This document shows positions 1 to 10,926 of a stretch of 64,000 bases of DNA, in pieces. Each line of letters starts with the position of its first letter. Within the stretch, counting starts at the first letter, position 1. The notes beneath the pieces were generated by a model that worked only from the letters and a program-made list of their open reading frames with translations, ran no database searches and was not told the DNA's origin. Origin of the DNA: Rotaria socialis (lineage: Eukaryota > Rotifera > Eurotatoria > Philodinida > Philodinidae); the NCBI GenBank assembly GCA_905331475.1, contig CAJNYU010003505.1, positions 62,001 through 126,000 on the forward strand, in the 5' to 3' direction. Position numbers and translations under genes: made by a program.

Positions 1-1633
1 GATAATATCTGAAATACGAACCGTCGTACACGTTCCCTTTGTAATAAGCTTTATGGATTTCCGGTTGAGCATCAGCATATATATATTTATATATCGACAT
101 TTTCTTTCCTTTGCTATCTTTTGATGCTTGCCAGACGGAAGTGACACTAAAGTATGACTGACGGGATGTGTGCATCTAAAATTGAATTGTAACATGCGTG
201 CAATGAGCGCACTAAGTCGATTGAACCGGCTGAATATATTCCCATGGGATGCTTAAAAAACCAACAAATAAGCACAATAAAAACCTTCCTCTTTCTCTTG
301 TGCATAAGTAAATGCGCTATTCATAAGTATCTCTTTAGCAATCAGATAAACTTCTAGTCTATGATGCTTTAGGCACACAATGGATTTTAATGGTTATAGT
401 TTAATGTAGACAAGGTATTAAGACAAGTTAAATATAAAATTTATGTAAATTTGTTCTTAATATAGATAATGTCGTTTTATTGAGTATTACAGAAAAGCAA
501 AGAAAACATTTATCATTAGATTTCTACTTGTATGTTCTATGACCTGATATTGTTCACATGAGTAGTAAATCTCTCATCATATGCGTTTCTCTCTCTCTCT
601 CTCTCTCTCACTTTTCCAGTTGCGCTTGGATTTCTGTGTTCTCTTCTTCCGCTTCTTCTTGTTAATTTCTCTCCTATTTTGTAATTTCGAGAACGTGAAT
701 TATGTTCATATGCGTTTGCATGCGGTAGAATAGAAACACCAACAACAACAAATCCTGTTCGTTCGTGTTTTGTGCTATACGACATATAAAAGAATAAAAA
801 GAAGAAGGACCGGGTTGGTAACCTCCTCTTCGGCCGCTCTGTTTCTTGTCGCAGTATTTTCTCACGCAAGAGGGGTTTACTAGTCAGCCATCCTTTTCTT
901 TCTTAGTGTCACACAACGAGATAGAACAGGGAGAAGGAGAGACGACAGAAGGAGAGAAACGTAGAAAGACAAACGGTTAACTAGACGAGTGGACGAGAAC
1001 GAGAGTGCAACAGAGAAAAACAATCATTTTATTATGATTATAAAAAAGTTTTTTTGGTTGTGCATACCCAACACAACTGCTCCTGCCGTTCTCTTGCCTT
1101 GATAATGCTAATGATGTTGCTTAAGCAATGTGATAATGATTCTTTATTGGAGTAGGCAACCAAGTAGTTCGTACTTGCAAATTCATACTAAAAGAAGAGA
1201 CTTAAAGACGACCAAATAAAAAAAATAAGTCTTTGTGTTATCAGTCAATTGCATATTCATCAATAAAAATGGATGACAGTTAAACATCAATAAAGACAAA
1301 TGATAGTAGTAACAGGTAAAATCTGAATTTTAATTTTTGTTTTTCATCTTCGTCTTCTTGTTCTAATACGAAATAGTAGTTGCTTAGCATCACTAATGAG
1401 ATCATCCTCTTCCCTATCTTTTCTCTCTTTCACTATGAGTTAGTAACAGTATTTGAATGCAATAAGTTTTCTTTAAACAAGATAAGCAGAGAATAAATTA
1501 TTCAATAATTAGATTTGTTGGAAATAGTTGCAGCTGAAAAGTCCTAAAGATTTTTATATTTAAAGATGAAGATTATTCGTTATTTTGTTTTTAATATTAA
1601 CATTATTCTTTATCAATTATTATTATTATTATT
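1..1633. other. Intergenic region, no gene seen
   Basis: This AT-rich sequence lies upstream of the exchanger gene. It contains a CT microsatellite around 588-609. Open frames on the minus strand near 540-870 lack recognisable protein features and splice context, so I do not call them. The last few hundred bases presumably hold the promoter and 5' UTR of the gene starting at 1634, but no specific element is evident. Confidence 0.6.
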
Positions 1634-3647
1634 ATGACTCGACGCAAAGTCTTATTGACAGTTCTATTTGGAACTGTGTTTCAAATATTTTTTTCCAAAA
1701 CACATACTCTTTCAACAAATGAAACAGAAACAAATGAATGGGCATCAAACAATCCAAAAAATAAATGCGAATCAGCATCGATTGATCAATTTCCATCATT
1801 ATTTTTTACTGAACAGCAACGTCGTAATGGTGGCGTTTTACTTCATATAGCACTTATACTATATTCATTTGCAGCTATTGAAATTGTTTGTGATGATTAT
1901 TTTGCATCAGCTTTAGAAAAAATTAGTTACAATCTAAATTTAACACCAGTAGGTCATTAATGATGATAGAAAATGTATGTTTAACGTCTGTCTCATAGGA
2001 TGTCGCCGGAGCAACTTTCATGGCATTAGCAACATCAGCTTCCGAATTTTTTACCTCAATTGTTGGTGTCTTCTTTGTTAAATCGGATATTGCTCGTAAG
2101 TTGAAGACATGAAAACTGAATAAACATATTTTGAATGAGCTGTAATTGTGCAGAGAAAAAAAGCAAGATTCAACAGCATTGAAATTGTGTATCTATATAC
2201 TAAATTTAGAAACAAGACAAAGCGGAAGGAAATAATGCTTTTTTTATTCTTTTTTAAATGAGCGAGGAAACTCATTAGAATGAAGTGATTTAAAAATTCT
2301 CATATATATATATATAAATATTGTTTTCTCGTATTTTTTAGTGGGTACTATTCTTGGTTCGGCTGTATTCAATGTACTTTTTGTTATTGCTCTATGTGCA
2401 CTGATATCAACAACTGTGTGCGAATTAGATGCATATCCAATTGTACGAGATGCTGGATTTTATTGTATAGCTGTTGCTATTCTATTTATAATTATATATG
2501 ATCAACGTGTTTATTGGTATGAAGCATTAGCACTTGTTGTACTCTATTTTATTTATGTGGCTATACTGAAATTTAATGATCGTATATCACGTTTTATACG
2601 TCGAAGTTCAGGTAATCAAACACAACGAAAATCTGATGAACATCATTCTGAACAACTACAATCATTAAATGATCATGCTGAATTAGAACAAAATTTAACC
2701 ACACGTCCTCGTTCAGTATCCGAATCAGTTGTAATGAATACCATAACACTTAAACAACAATATATGAAACGACGTTCAACATATAAACCATGTCAAAAAC
2801 GTCTTAAGGATACATTAGATAATCATCAAATAGTTGCTAATGCAACTGAGATATTTGATCCATTGAAATTACCAACAAAAAAATATAAAATATTAAAATG
2901 GACACTTATGTATCCAGTTCGTTTACTCATGCATATAACAATACCGGATTGTCGAAAAGAAGTTTTTCATAATTATTATATGTTAACATTTGTCATGTCA
3001 ACTATTTGGGTAAATTATCTCGTTTTTTGGATAAGTTAAGAAAGATGTTTGTTTTTTGATAGGTTGCTGGTCTTGCCTATTTTCTTGTATGGCTTGTTGT
3101 CACTGTTGGATCAACTTTATATATTCCAGATAGTATTATGGGTTTAACAATATTAGCTGTTGGTTCTTCAATAGAAGAGATTTTTTCCGCTATTGTTATG
3201 ACACGGCGCGGCCATCCAGAAATGGCTATTGCAGGCTCAATTGGCTCAAATGTATTTGATATTTTAATGGGCTTAGGTATTCCATGGTTATTTCGTAATT
3301 TAATGAGATTTACTTATCAACAAACTCCGTATGAAACTGCACCACTTATGGATGATTCAGCTTTAGCAACTTTAACAGTAGGTTCGCCAAATGATATTAG
3401 TGTAATGCCTATAAACGCAAATATTCCATATTATGTTGAAATTCATTCGCGAGGTTTAGTTTATTCAACTATTGTTCTTTTTGTTGCAATTCTTACATTT
3501 CTTTTGACATTCTTTCTAAATCGATGTCGTTTAACAAAATTCTATGGCGTTTTTCTTATTATTGCTTGGTTGTCAGTCATAATATTAATGTGTCTATTTG
3601 AATTGAATGTTTTTGGTCGCTTTCATGCTGAGACTTGTCGAAAATGA
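1634..3647 (+). CDS. SLC24A: K+-dependent Na+/Ca2+ exchanger (NCKX, SLC24 family)
   Basis: Four exons, 1634-1948, 1999-2095, 2342-3009 and 3063-3647, join in frame to 554 aa. Residues 1-27 look like a signal peptide, as in NCKX proteins. The alpha-1 repeat spans the exon 1/2/3 joins (DVAGATFM at 106, then GTILGSAVFN). A hydrophilic cytosolic loop rich in charged residues follows. The alpha-2 repeat lies in exon 4 (GSIGSNVFD, ending at Asp426). NCKX proteins export Ca2+ and K+ in exchange for Na+ at plasma or organelle membranes. Asp426 aligns with the Asp that gives K+ dependence in NCKX2. Odd: the usual APE of alpha-1 is ASE (Glu121 kept), and the usual IPD of alpha-2 is IEE (398-399). The family is certain; whether the changed sites still transport is unknown. 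AATAAA-like signals follow near 3768. Confidence 0.93.
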
Positions 3648-4919
3648 CATTTTCTAATAACTATTGTTGAACAACTAAGTTTTATGTCTACGTTTTGTAT
3701 ATGTATTGATGTGAAAGAAAAACAAATATTTTATCTATTTGTGTCTCAATAATAATAAGATGTTATTAATAAAACTTCTAAATAATATAATCAAATTAGA
3801 TTCTACGTGTATGATGTAAAAATAGAACAGAATTCAGATGAGAAATAATACAATAATGAACTTCTAAAATCTATATAACAACAAAACAGTGTTAGACTAA
3901 TGGATATATATATATATATATATTACTCTAATGTTGATTAACACAAAAAAAAGAGTTTTCTAATGCTTCTGTATCGGCACAAAAGGATAGAAGGAGCAAA
4001 TTGCATTTACATATATATGTAAAAAGAAAATAACGAATAAATAAATGAATCTCTAAAAGCCTTCTGGCTATATCTTTTTAGTGTTTCAATCATTCACATT
4101 TTATTTTTCTCTCGTTATATATATATATATATGCTCGCATTTTATCCTTGCATCATAAGTACCATCGAGATTTTTATATATTGATTCTTTTCCCTGAATA
4201 GTAATAAACATCATTGTGTTCAGTATAATTATATTGCTGATGAGTTTTGATTCACATAGGATTTATTCATAAGATGATGAAAAAATAGAAAATGTGAATG
4301 ATCATGATGCTTTTCATAAAGATACATGAAGCATAAAGGTCAGTTCTATTTTATGCGCTCGAATTAACTGACATGAAAAGTCACACTCAGTCACAGTTCA
4401 CTCAATATCATTGATTAATGTTATACAAGCTTGGATTAACTAAATACTTGATAGTAATATAATTCATAGCAAAGCGATAATGTATATCTATTTGATTATG
4501 CAGATTTTGATAAGAAAAAAACAAGATTTAATTACAATATACGATTCGGGTCGTTTACTTCTTATGAACTCTTTAACAATTTTCTTTTATATTTTATTCT
4601 AGTGTACTAATATGGTACGCAAATTTCACCATAAGTGAATTGATTCACAAGAGAAGATACTTCTATCTATTCGAATGGCAAGAGAAACTGCAAGTGATTA
4701 TGCTTATAAATCGTTGCTGTTTTTACGACAGCTATTTCATATTTTAATACTTTAGGTTTCAAATAGAAAAGCATACGAGTCAATAAAATCTTTGCTTTCA
4801 CTTTTACAGAGATCCTATTGGAAAAAAAAACATTTTAGCATTTAATTGCAATAACATCAAAAAGAAATATATGTATACGTATTTGAAAAAGAAATCACCC
4901 ACTCGCTTGCCGTTGAAAT
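3648..4919. other. Intergenic region between convergent genes
   Basis: AT-rich sequence holding the 3' ends of the exchanger gene and the NAA60 gene. It contains a TA microsatellite at about 3904-3923 and another near 4117-4132. I see no gene or folded element. Confidence 0.6.
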
Positions 4920-5740
4920 TCATATTATGTGTGAGATCTGTTTGTATGATGATGCACGTTGATATGAGTTTGTATCTAGGAATTTGTTTTTCACAAAATT
5001 TCTGATTGTATAGAGTAAATGACACGGATTTGCGCGCATTAAACATGTCCATGTATTAGATAAAAAACCCGAAAAAGTATATGGCGGATAGCCACCTAAA
5101 CGAAAAAGAAATGAATCAAAATTTATTGGAAGTTTTGTTTCTTACCATTTATATAACGAGCAAAACAATATGCATCTAAATATTCGTGTTTAATTAAATA
5201 ATAAGCTGGTAAATGGACACGACATTGAAATAATTTTGACTCGTAGAATTCTATTGCTTGCTTGTTTGAAAATAAAACATGTAGATAAATAACTTTACAT
5301 GTATCATATTTAGTTAATGTCGTTAATAAATTTTCAAATAAAATACTAGCTAAACCTTGCCGCCGGTATTGTTTAATTACACCTAATGTTAATATATAAC
5401 AGGCCGATGTTGTAAATGTAAAGTTTCTATTTAGAATTTGTTGATCTTCACGATTACAATGGCCTAATAGAAGTATATTAGCAACAATTATACCCACAAT
5501 ATTCTGTGTATGAGTATCACATGCTGCTAAAGCGAAATACTTTTTATTTTGAACTATATCATCATACCATTTATCGGGATATTCAATCGGAAACCAATCT
5601 TGACAAAGAGTTTTAACTTCTGATTGATCACCAGGACGTAAAAAACGAAATACTATCGATAGATTACTATTTGGTAATATGTGAAATGATTCAGTATTAA
5701 CTTCATCGAAACTGACGGATAATGACGACGATATTTGCAT
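4920..5740 (-). CDS. NAA60: N-alpha-acetyltransferase 60 (NatF catalytic subunit)
   Basis: Two coding exons, 5740-5146 and 5095-4920, separated by a 50-bp intron, encode 256 aa; human NAA60 is about 242. NAA60 acetylates N-termini of transmembrane proteins at the Golgi, on the cytosolic side. The GNAT fold is recognisable: DWFPIEYPDKWY, then YILTLGVIKQYRRQGLASIL with the acetyl-CoA loop Q/RRxxGxA, then VIYLHVLFSNKQAIEFYE, then the family-typical YINGG across the splice join followed by YPPYTF. The second exon carries the amphipathic, basic C-terminal tail (NPCHLLYTIRNFVKNK) that corresponds to the membrane-binding helices of NAA60. An in-frame stretch with a possible acceptor near 5799 lies upstream of the chosen Met, so a 5' UTR exon or a longer N-terminus is possible. 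Confidence 0.95.
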
Positions 5741-5885
5741 ACGACGACGATTTCTATAATGATACTTATGATAACGGAGTCGAATAGAATTGGTGCCCTA
5801 AAAGAATAAAATTTAAAAAAATAGCACATTGTTGTCCTTCTCAATAGAAACTTCTTACGAAACTATAAAAACAACCTATCGACGA
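5741..5885. promoter_or_regulatory. 5' flank of NAA60
   Basis: On the minus strand a splice-acceptor-like TTTTAG/GG ends near 5799, followed by a stop-free stretch leading into the NAA60 start codon. This suggests the first, non-coding or alternative, exon lies further upstream. No core promoter motif is evident. Confidence 0.3.
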
Positions 5886-5887
5886 AC

Positions 5888-6365
5888 TAAGCCGACATGA
5901 CTGAGCGGATATGTTGTTCGACACATATTCACAATATACTGCGTTCAAACCTCAGTATCACCAGTTATGTAATGACCCTGGACTAATCACTAACGGGTAC
6001 TTGTCTCGGATGACTCATCCGATAGTGTATCGATGGCATCGCTAGTCAATATACAGAGTCAAACACAGCCCCATCATAAATGTCACAATCACGTGATACT
6101 TATGATGATCGTCAACCCATATGGGAGAAGCGTCGGACGGAAAGGAGTGCAGATACCATCGTCCGTAAAAAGTCAAAGACGAAAGAAACTAGTGCACGTG
6201 GACCCCAGCGCTGGCCCCAACGGGCGATAAGCCTATGGGACCTTTATTATTACTATATTGACGAGCTAGAGCGAGGAAGTTCATCACTTCATCATCGTCA
6301 TCATTTTTACAGCGTGCTTGTTACGACCTGTGGACATGACCATAACTTGCAACCTTATGGACGTT
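5888..6365 (+). repeat. tRNA-derived SINE-like element
   Basis: A box A-like motif (TGACTGAGCGG, near 5898-5909) and a box B-like motif (GTTCAAACC, near 5944-5952) stand about 45 bp apart, as in tRNA-Ser/Leu-type promoters. A five-base-pair anticodon-like stem (TATGT/ACATA) sits between them. The acceptor stem does not pair, so this is not a working tRNA. The following ~400 bp has clearly higher GC than its surroundings and ends in TCATCATCGTCATC-type simple repeats. The head, body and tail layout fits a SINE. I found no second copy in the window and no certain target duplication, so the family is unproven. Confidence 0.4.
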
Positions 6366-7948
6366 GACATTCTTTGTAAATTGTTTTGCATATCAAAACT
6401 GTTAAAAAAAGCAGATCTTGATTTACTGAACGCAACCATTTGTCTTGATATGATATGAAAACGAAACTTCAGTATCAACAGTTTTGATAGGAAATACCGC
6501 GCATGGATTTTTCTTTTGTTCAACTTTCACAAGTTATGAAAGCATCATATTGTCTTATTTGATAGAAAATTTTACTTTTTTAAATTTTCAACTAAATAAC
6601 CAAGGATTCGTTCCGGGTTTCTGTCGTCTGCGTAGGATTAACCAATGAGATAAGACTCACATCGAAAGTTATTTTGCATTTGAAAAGCTAAAAGAGAATG
6701 CTATCAAAATCTACAATATAAGATAACAACATACGCTTAACTTTAGCGCCCATCGTTAACTAATCGTTATAGGAATAATTCCGAAAGATTTATATTTGTC
6801 AAACACTGGCTTAAATTACAAATGCAAAATGCTATAGAATCGAAAAATCTAGTTCGTCAGCTGATCATGAAGATTGATTAATTCTCTACAACACAAGATA
6901 TTAGCAAGTTCCTTGCACGGTTTTCTCCGAAAATACGACTCTACCATCTGAAGAATGTTCATTTTCATTTCTTGCAACAACTAATCTCACTTTCGCATTG
7001 TCTTTTATTGACATGAGAAACAAATGTAACTTACCCGGTAGTTTTATACTTTTTTATCGTACGATAGCAATTCGTTGATCTTCATCTGAAATTGTTCGGA
7101 CACATGGAAAAACGAAAATACTTGTTGTGAAATTAATTTAACAAAAATCTTTTCTTTAAAATTTACTCAAAATAAAAAACAAAGCACAAAAAAATGGAAA
7201 ATATTAATGAAAAAAATATTAATCTTTTTAATATTCATCTATGATAACTAAGTAATTCTCTTTTCACACCACACTGAACAAAAGCAAATGTTAGCACATA
7301 TTATTTTAAAAAAATTCAGAATAGGCGGACTATTTCTATAGAAAAAAACAAAATTCAAAAAGATTATTAGCACAGCTTTATTAGGGCTGACAAAAATGAA
7401 ATTCTCATATATTCTTTTACATTTCTAAGTTAATTCAAAATACCTAAAGTGAAAACTCTTTCATTTTTAGTTGACCTTATTTCTAAGATCTGTCATTAGG
7501 ATATTGCGTATTTACTGGTGTTTGTAACGGATAGGTGTTGCCCTTTTTTTGTATTAAATTTCATTATAGATAAATGATAACAAGAAACAAATTATTAGTC
7601 AAACAAGTGTAGTCGCTAATTAATAGAGTAGTGAAATAAATGAATGTCTGTAATGGAAAAAAAAAGAGAGAAGCCACGAACATCTCGCTTTTAAACTTGC
7701 ACTGGTTATTTTCTTCGCAATAATGTAGATTCCACAAAAGAAAAGAGAAAGCGCGAAACTATGTAATTACTGTTGTAATCAAGATTCTTAACTCCTCTTA
7801 CAAAACTGTTATGAGTATGAATTTAATGCAGTCGTATCTACACGCATGGAATAGTATAAACTTTAAAATAAAAATAAAATCTGACAGAAGTTTTCGTTTC
7901 TGTTGCTAATCTTTCTTAACCAACCGGACGTTATGCACCATGGATAAG
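6366..7948. other. Intergenic region, no gene seen
   Basis: AT-rich sequence without a credible coding exon. It lies upstream of NAA60 and at the 3' side of the LRR-Ig gene. Homopolymer A/T runs are frequent, and no inverted repeat stands out. Confidence 0.5.
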
Positions 7949-10350
7949 TCATATTTTGGATTCATTAATAAGTTCATCAAGTCGTCGATTATGAAACGTT
8001 CCTATTCCGCCAATCATGTGTCCCTGCATTCTTAAATTCTCATCATATACTATAGTTACTGTATCTTGATTAAAATTATTTAATGTTGTTAGAGCTGAAT
8101 TAGCAGCTGTATCAAGTTGACCAATACCGGATTCATTTGCTAGTACTGTTGATGCTATATACCCAGCGTAAGGTGAACGATATTGAAAAGGCATTAATGA
8201 TTCCAATTCAATCATGGATTCTCTACCTTCATTAATGATTGGCATTTGATTATTATGTATATATAATACTGATGAATTTGATTGTTGTAAATTATGAAAT
8301 TGTTGTTGCTGTAATAAATAATTCGTTGGAATTAGGTTACCAGTTGTCATACCACAATAATCGCGTAAAGAATTGACCTGTGTCGTTAACATATTCATAC
8401 CAACACGCATAAAGTGACCAGAATTACGTAAAGATGATAATGTTTGTACACGAATTGATTGAAGATAAGCAGCGGAACTAAGAGCAAAAATAAAAATAAA
8501 TTACTTACAAAATACTTCTAATAACATACGTCTCAGCTGCTTGTCGAATTGTTCCACCGGCTTGTTGTACACCTAAACGAAGTTTATCTCGTACTTGTTC
8601 GAGTGTTTCAGTTATATTTGCGGCTGCTGATGATAACCATTGATTAAGTTCAAAATTCGGTGGCGTACGCTCAGCACTATTTGGTGCCATGGTTGGATAT
8701 ACTGGTGGTGTTTTCAAATGATCACTACGATAATAATATGTTCGTTTTAATATTATACAAATTAAACCACCAATAAGTGACATGAAAAGTCCAAAACTCA
8801 TTGTAAAAGCAATGATCCATAACGCATGTTTCTCGGCATATGTATCAATATCAAAATCAAATGTATGTGTATACACTCCAAGCATATTTATACCGGAACA
8901 TGAAAGATAATGTTGTAGACTGGCACGTGCCTGTGTAACGGATAATTGATTTGTATTAAATGCATAGAATATATGTCGTGTACGAGCACTGAATGGGCCA
9001 GCAAACGTTTTCAATTTCCTATAGAAGGGTTGATCATTATTGAATAAAATTAAATCAATACTTGATGAATTGATTGATGTTAAATTGCCGAAAGGTGTTG
9101 ACCAAATTATCATTGGTGGTGGCTGAGCGCCAATTGGACAGGTAAGAGTGAATTTAGAAAAGCGTAAATAAGATGCTGGATGACTATCAACTTTTTGAGG
9201 ATCATAGTAAGGTGCCATACAGTTATTATTTTCACTCTAAAATTTTAAGATTTAAAAATATACATTGTCATGGAATAAACCTAGAAAACCTAAAGTATAG
9301 AAATCTCAATTGCTTGAATATTATTATAATCTATGAAGTACAGGTTTTCTTCCTAATAGTTCTTACTCTTTGAATAGGAGTGATTATGCATGTCACGAAA
9401 AAGAAATCGAATACTTGCAATTCAAGAAGTACTCATTCAAGGAAGTAAAACATTGTTGAATGATGATGATTGCCATTGAAAGAATGGTTACTTAACTTCA
9501 AAAAATGACTAATCTATTAAGAGTTTTTCATCAATTACAGCTACTTGAATCGTTTGAGAAATTCCACACAATCATTCTTTCTAAATGAAAACGTCATTTT
9601 CAGATGATCTTATAACAGAGACCTAGTTCTCTGCGTTTGCCCTATCCTTGTACTTAACTCAATAGACTACTGTCTCTTCTAAACTAAGATAAAATTGATA
9701 AAAAAATTTGAAAAACGTATTTAGACGGATTATTTTACCGCAGATTGCTTTAGATTTGTGGATTTTTCGCATATTCTTCGATAAAATTCAGTTGTACATT
9801 GACAATTGAGTGGATTATTATTCAGATCAATCTTTATATTCAGTAATAATTCGGGCAGCACACGTTTTAATTGATTATTTTTCAGATCTAGTTTAATCAA
9901 TTTTTTCAAATCAGAAAAAATTCGAGCATCAAGAACTTCTAAAAGATTGTTTGCTAATGAGATTATCTCTAATGATTGAGGTAAAATAATTGTATCACTG
10001 TTGAATTGTCGAATATTATTCGATTCCAATATTAATTGACGAAGATTCGATCTATACCGATTCTGTGGTGTTATAATTATTGTTTGAATTTTATTATTAC
10101 TTGCATTTAACAGTTGAAGTGTCGACGGGTATTGGTCAATTATGAATATTGACCAATGATCATTTTTAACAAACAGATTTTCAAATTTTTCATAAAGTAA
10201 AACACTTTGATAATCGATACGACGTGCTGTAGTTGTATTTAATGCATAGTAACTATCACATATCCATGTTTGGGATAAATTCGAATAACAAAGACTATGA
10301 ACATTGGGCGGAAGCGTTAAAATACCAATAAAGAGAAGTTTTAGAAACAT
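7949..10350 (-). CDS. LRR and Ig-domain single-pass membrane protein
   Basis: Three exons, 10350-9739, 9236-8509 and 8477-7949, join in frame to 622 aa. A signal peptide (about 1-19) is followed by roughly five leucine-rich repeats (for example LRQLILESNNI, LIKLDLKNNQL). An LRRCT cap comes next: NNPLNCQC begins it in exon 1 and its last Cys is at the start of exon 2, which supports the 502-bp intron. An Ig-like domain follows, with Cys near 237, Trp near 249 and Cys near 316. A hydrophobic helix at about 341-367 precedes a ~255-residue Asn/Gln-rich cytoplasmic tail. LRR-Ig-TM proteins are usually adhesion or guidance receptors (LINGO, LRRC4 and AMIGO types). I cannot assign a named orthologue. 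All three exons are needed for the LRRCT, so this is one gene rather than two. Confidence 0.85.
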
Positions 10351-10445
10351 CTAAAAATATTAAAGAATAAATGATTGAACGCTATCTCATGGTTTTATAT
10401 GATCAAATAAAGGTCAAATATTATCGCTTCGATTCACAGAGCTAG

Positions 10446-10650
10446 TCTCGATGGTTGTATGCCTTATCGCCGAAACAAACATTATCGAAAAACAAGATCG
10501 CCGAAATGAATATTATCGAAATAGAGATCGTCAATATTAACATCATAATTTCTTATCAATAAGCATTTCGATAATCTTTGATTCGGCGATCCTCATTTCG
10601 ACAATGTGATTTTCGGCGAAGAGGATATTTAGCGTCTCGATATTTCTCAA
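10446..10650. repeat. Short palindromic repeat with CGCCGAAA/TTATCGAAA units
   Basis: Roughly 10470-10530 contains two tandem copies of a ~31-bp unit of the form CGCCGAAA...ATTATCGAAA. Roughly 10560-10617 contains the same unit twice in inverted orientation (TTTCGATAAT...TTCGGCG). Together they form an imperfect hairpin about 150 bp long, in the intergenic space between the LRR-Ig gene and Dishevelled. The layout suggests a small non-autonomous DNA element (MITE). No second copy or target duplication was identified here. Confidence 0.45.
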
Positions 10651-10926
10651 CGTCGATACATATACTGAAAATAAAAACTAGAAATATTTGTTCTATTTAC
10701 TTTTATTATTATTATTCCAAGCGAAGCAAAAACTTTTTGATCAAGAGAAAGTCAAGCACAAAAAAAATAGTGCGAAAAAAAAGGAAGACGGAGATTAAAT
10801 ATATTAGATATATCTTCTTTCTACACAAGTATTTAAATGCTACGATCGAGAGCAGTCACACATTAACTTTATACAGAAAAAAAAATGAAAATTATTTTGT
10901 TAACTATCTGACAGAAGAAAGATTGA

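Noticed and set aside
537-869. Overlapping minus-strand frames near the left edge
   Set aside because: They are composed partly of the CT microsatellite, show no domain, signal peptide or splice partner, and fit chance.
2078-2275. Minus-strand frame inside the exchanger gene
   Set aside because: It lies in exon 2 and intron 2 of the plus-strand gene and has no recognisable content.
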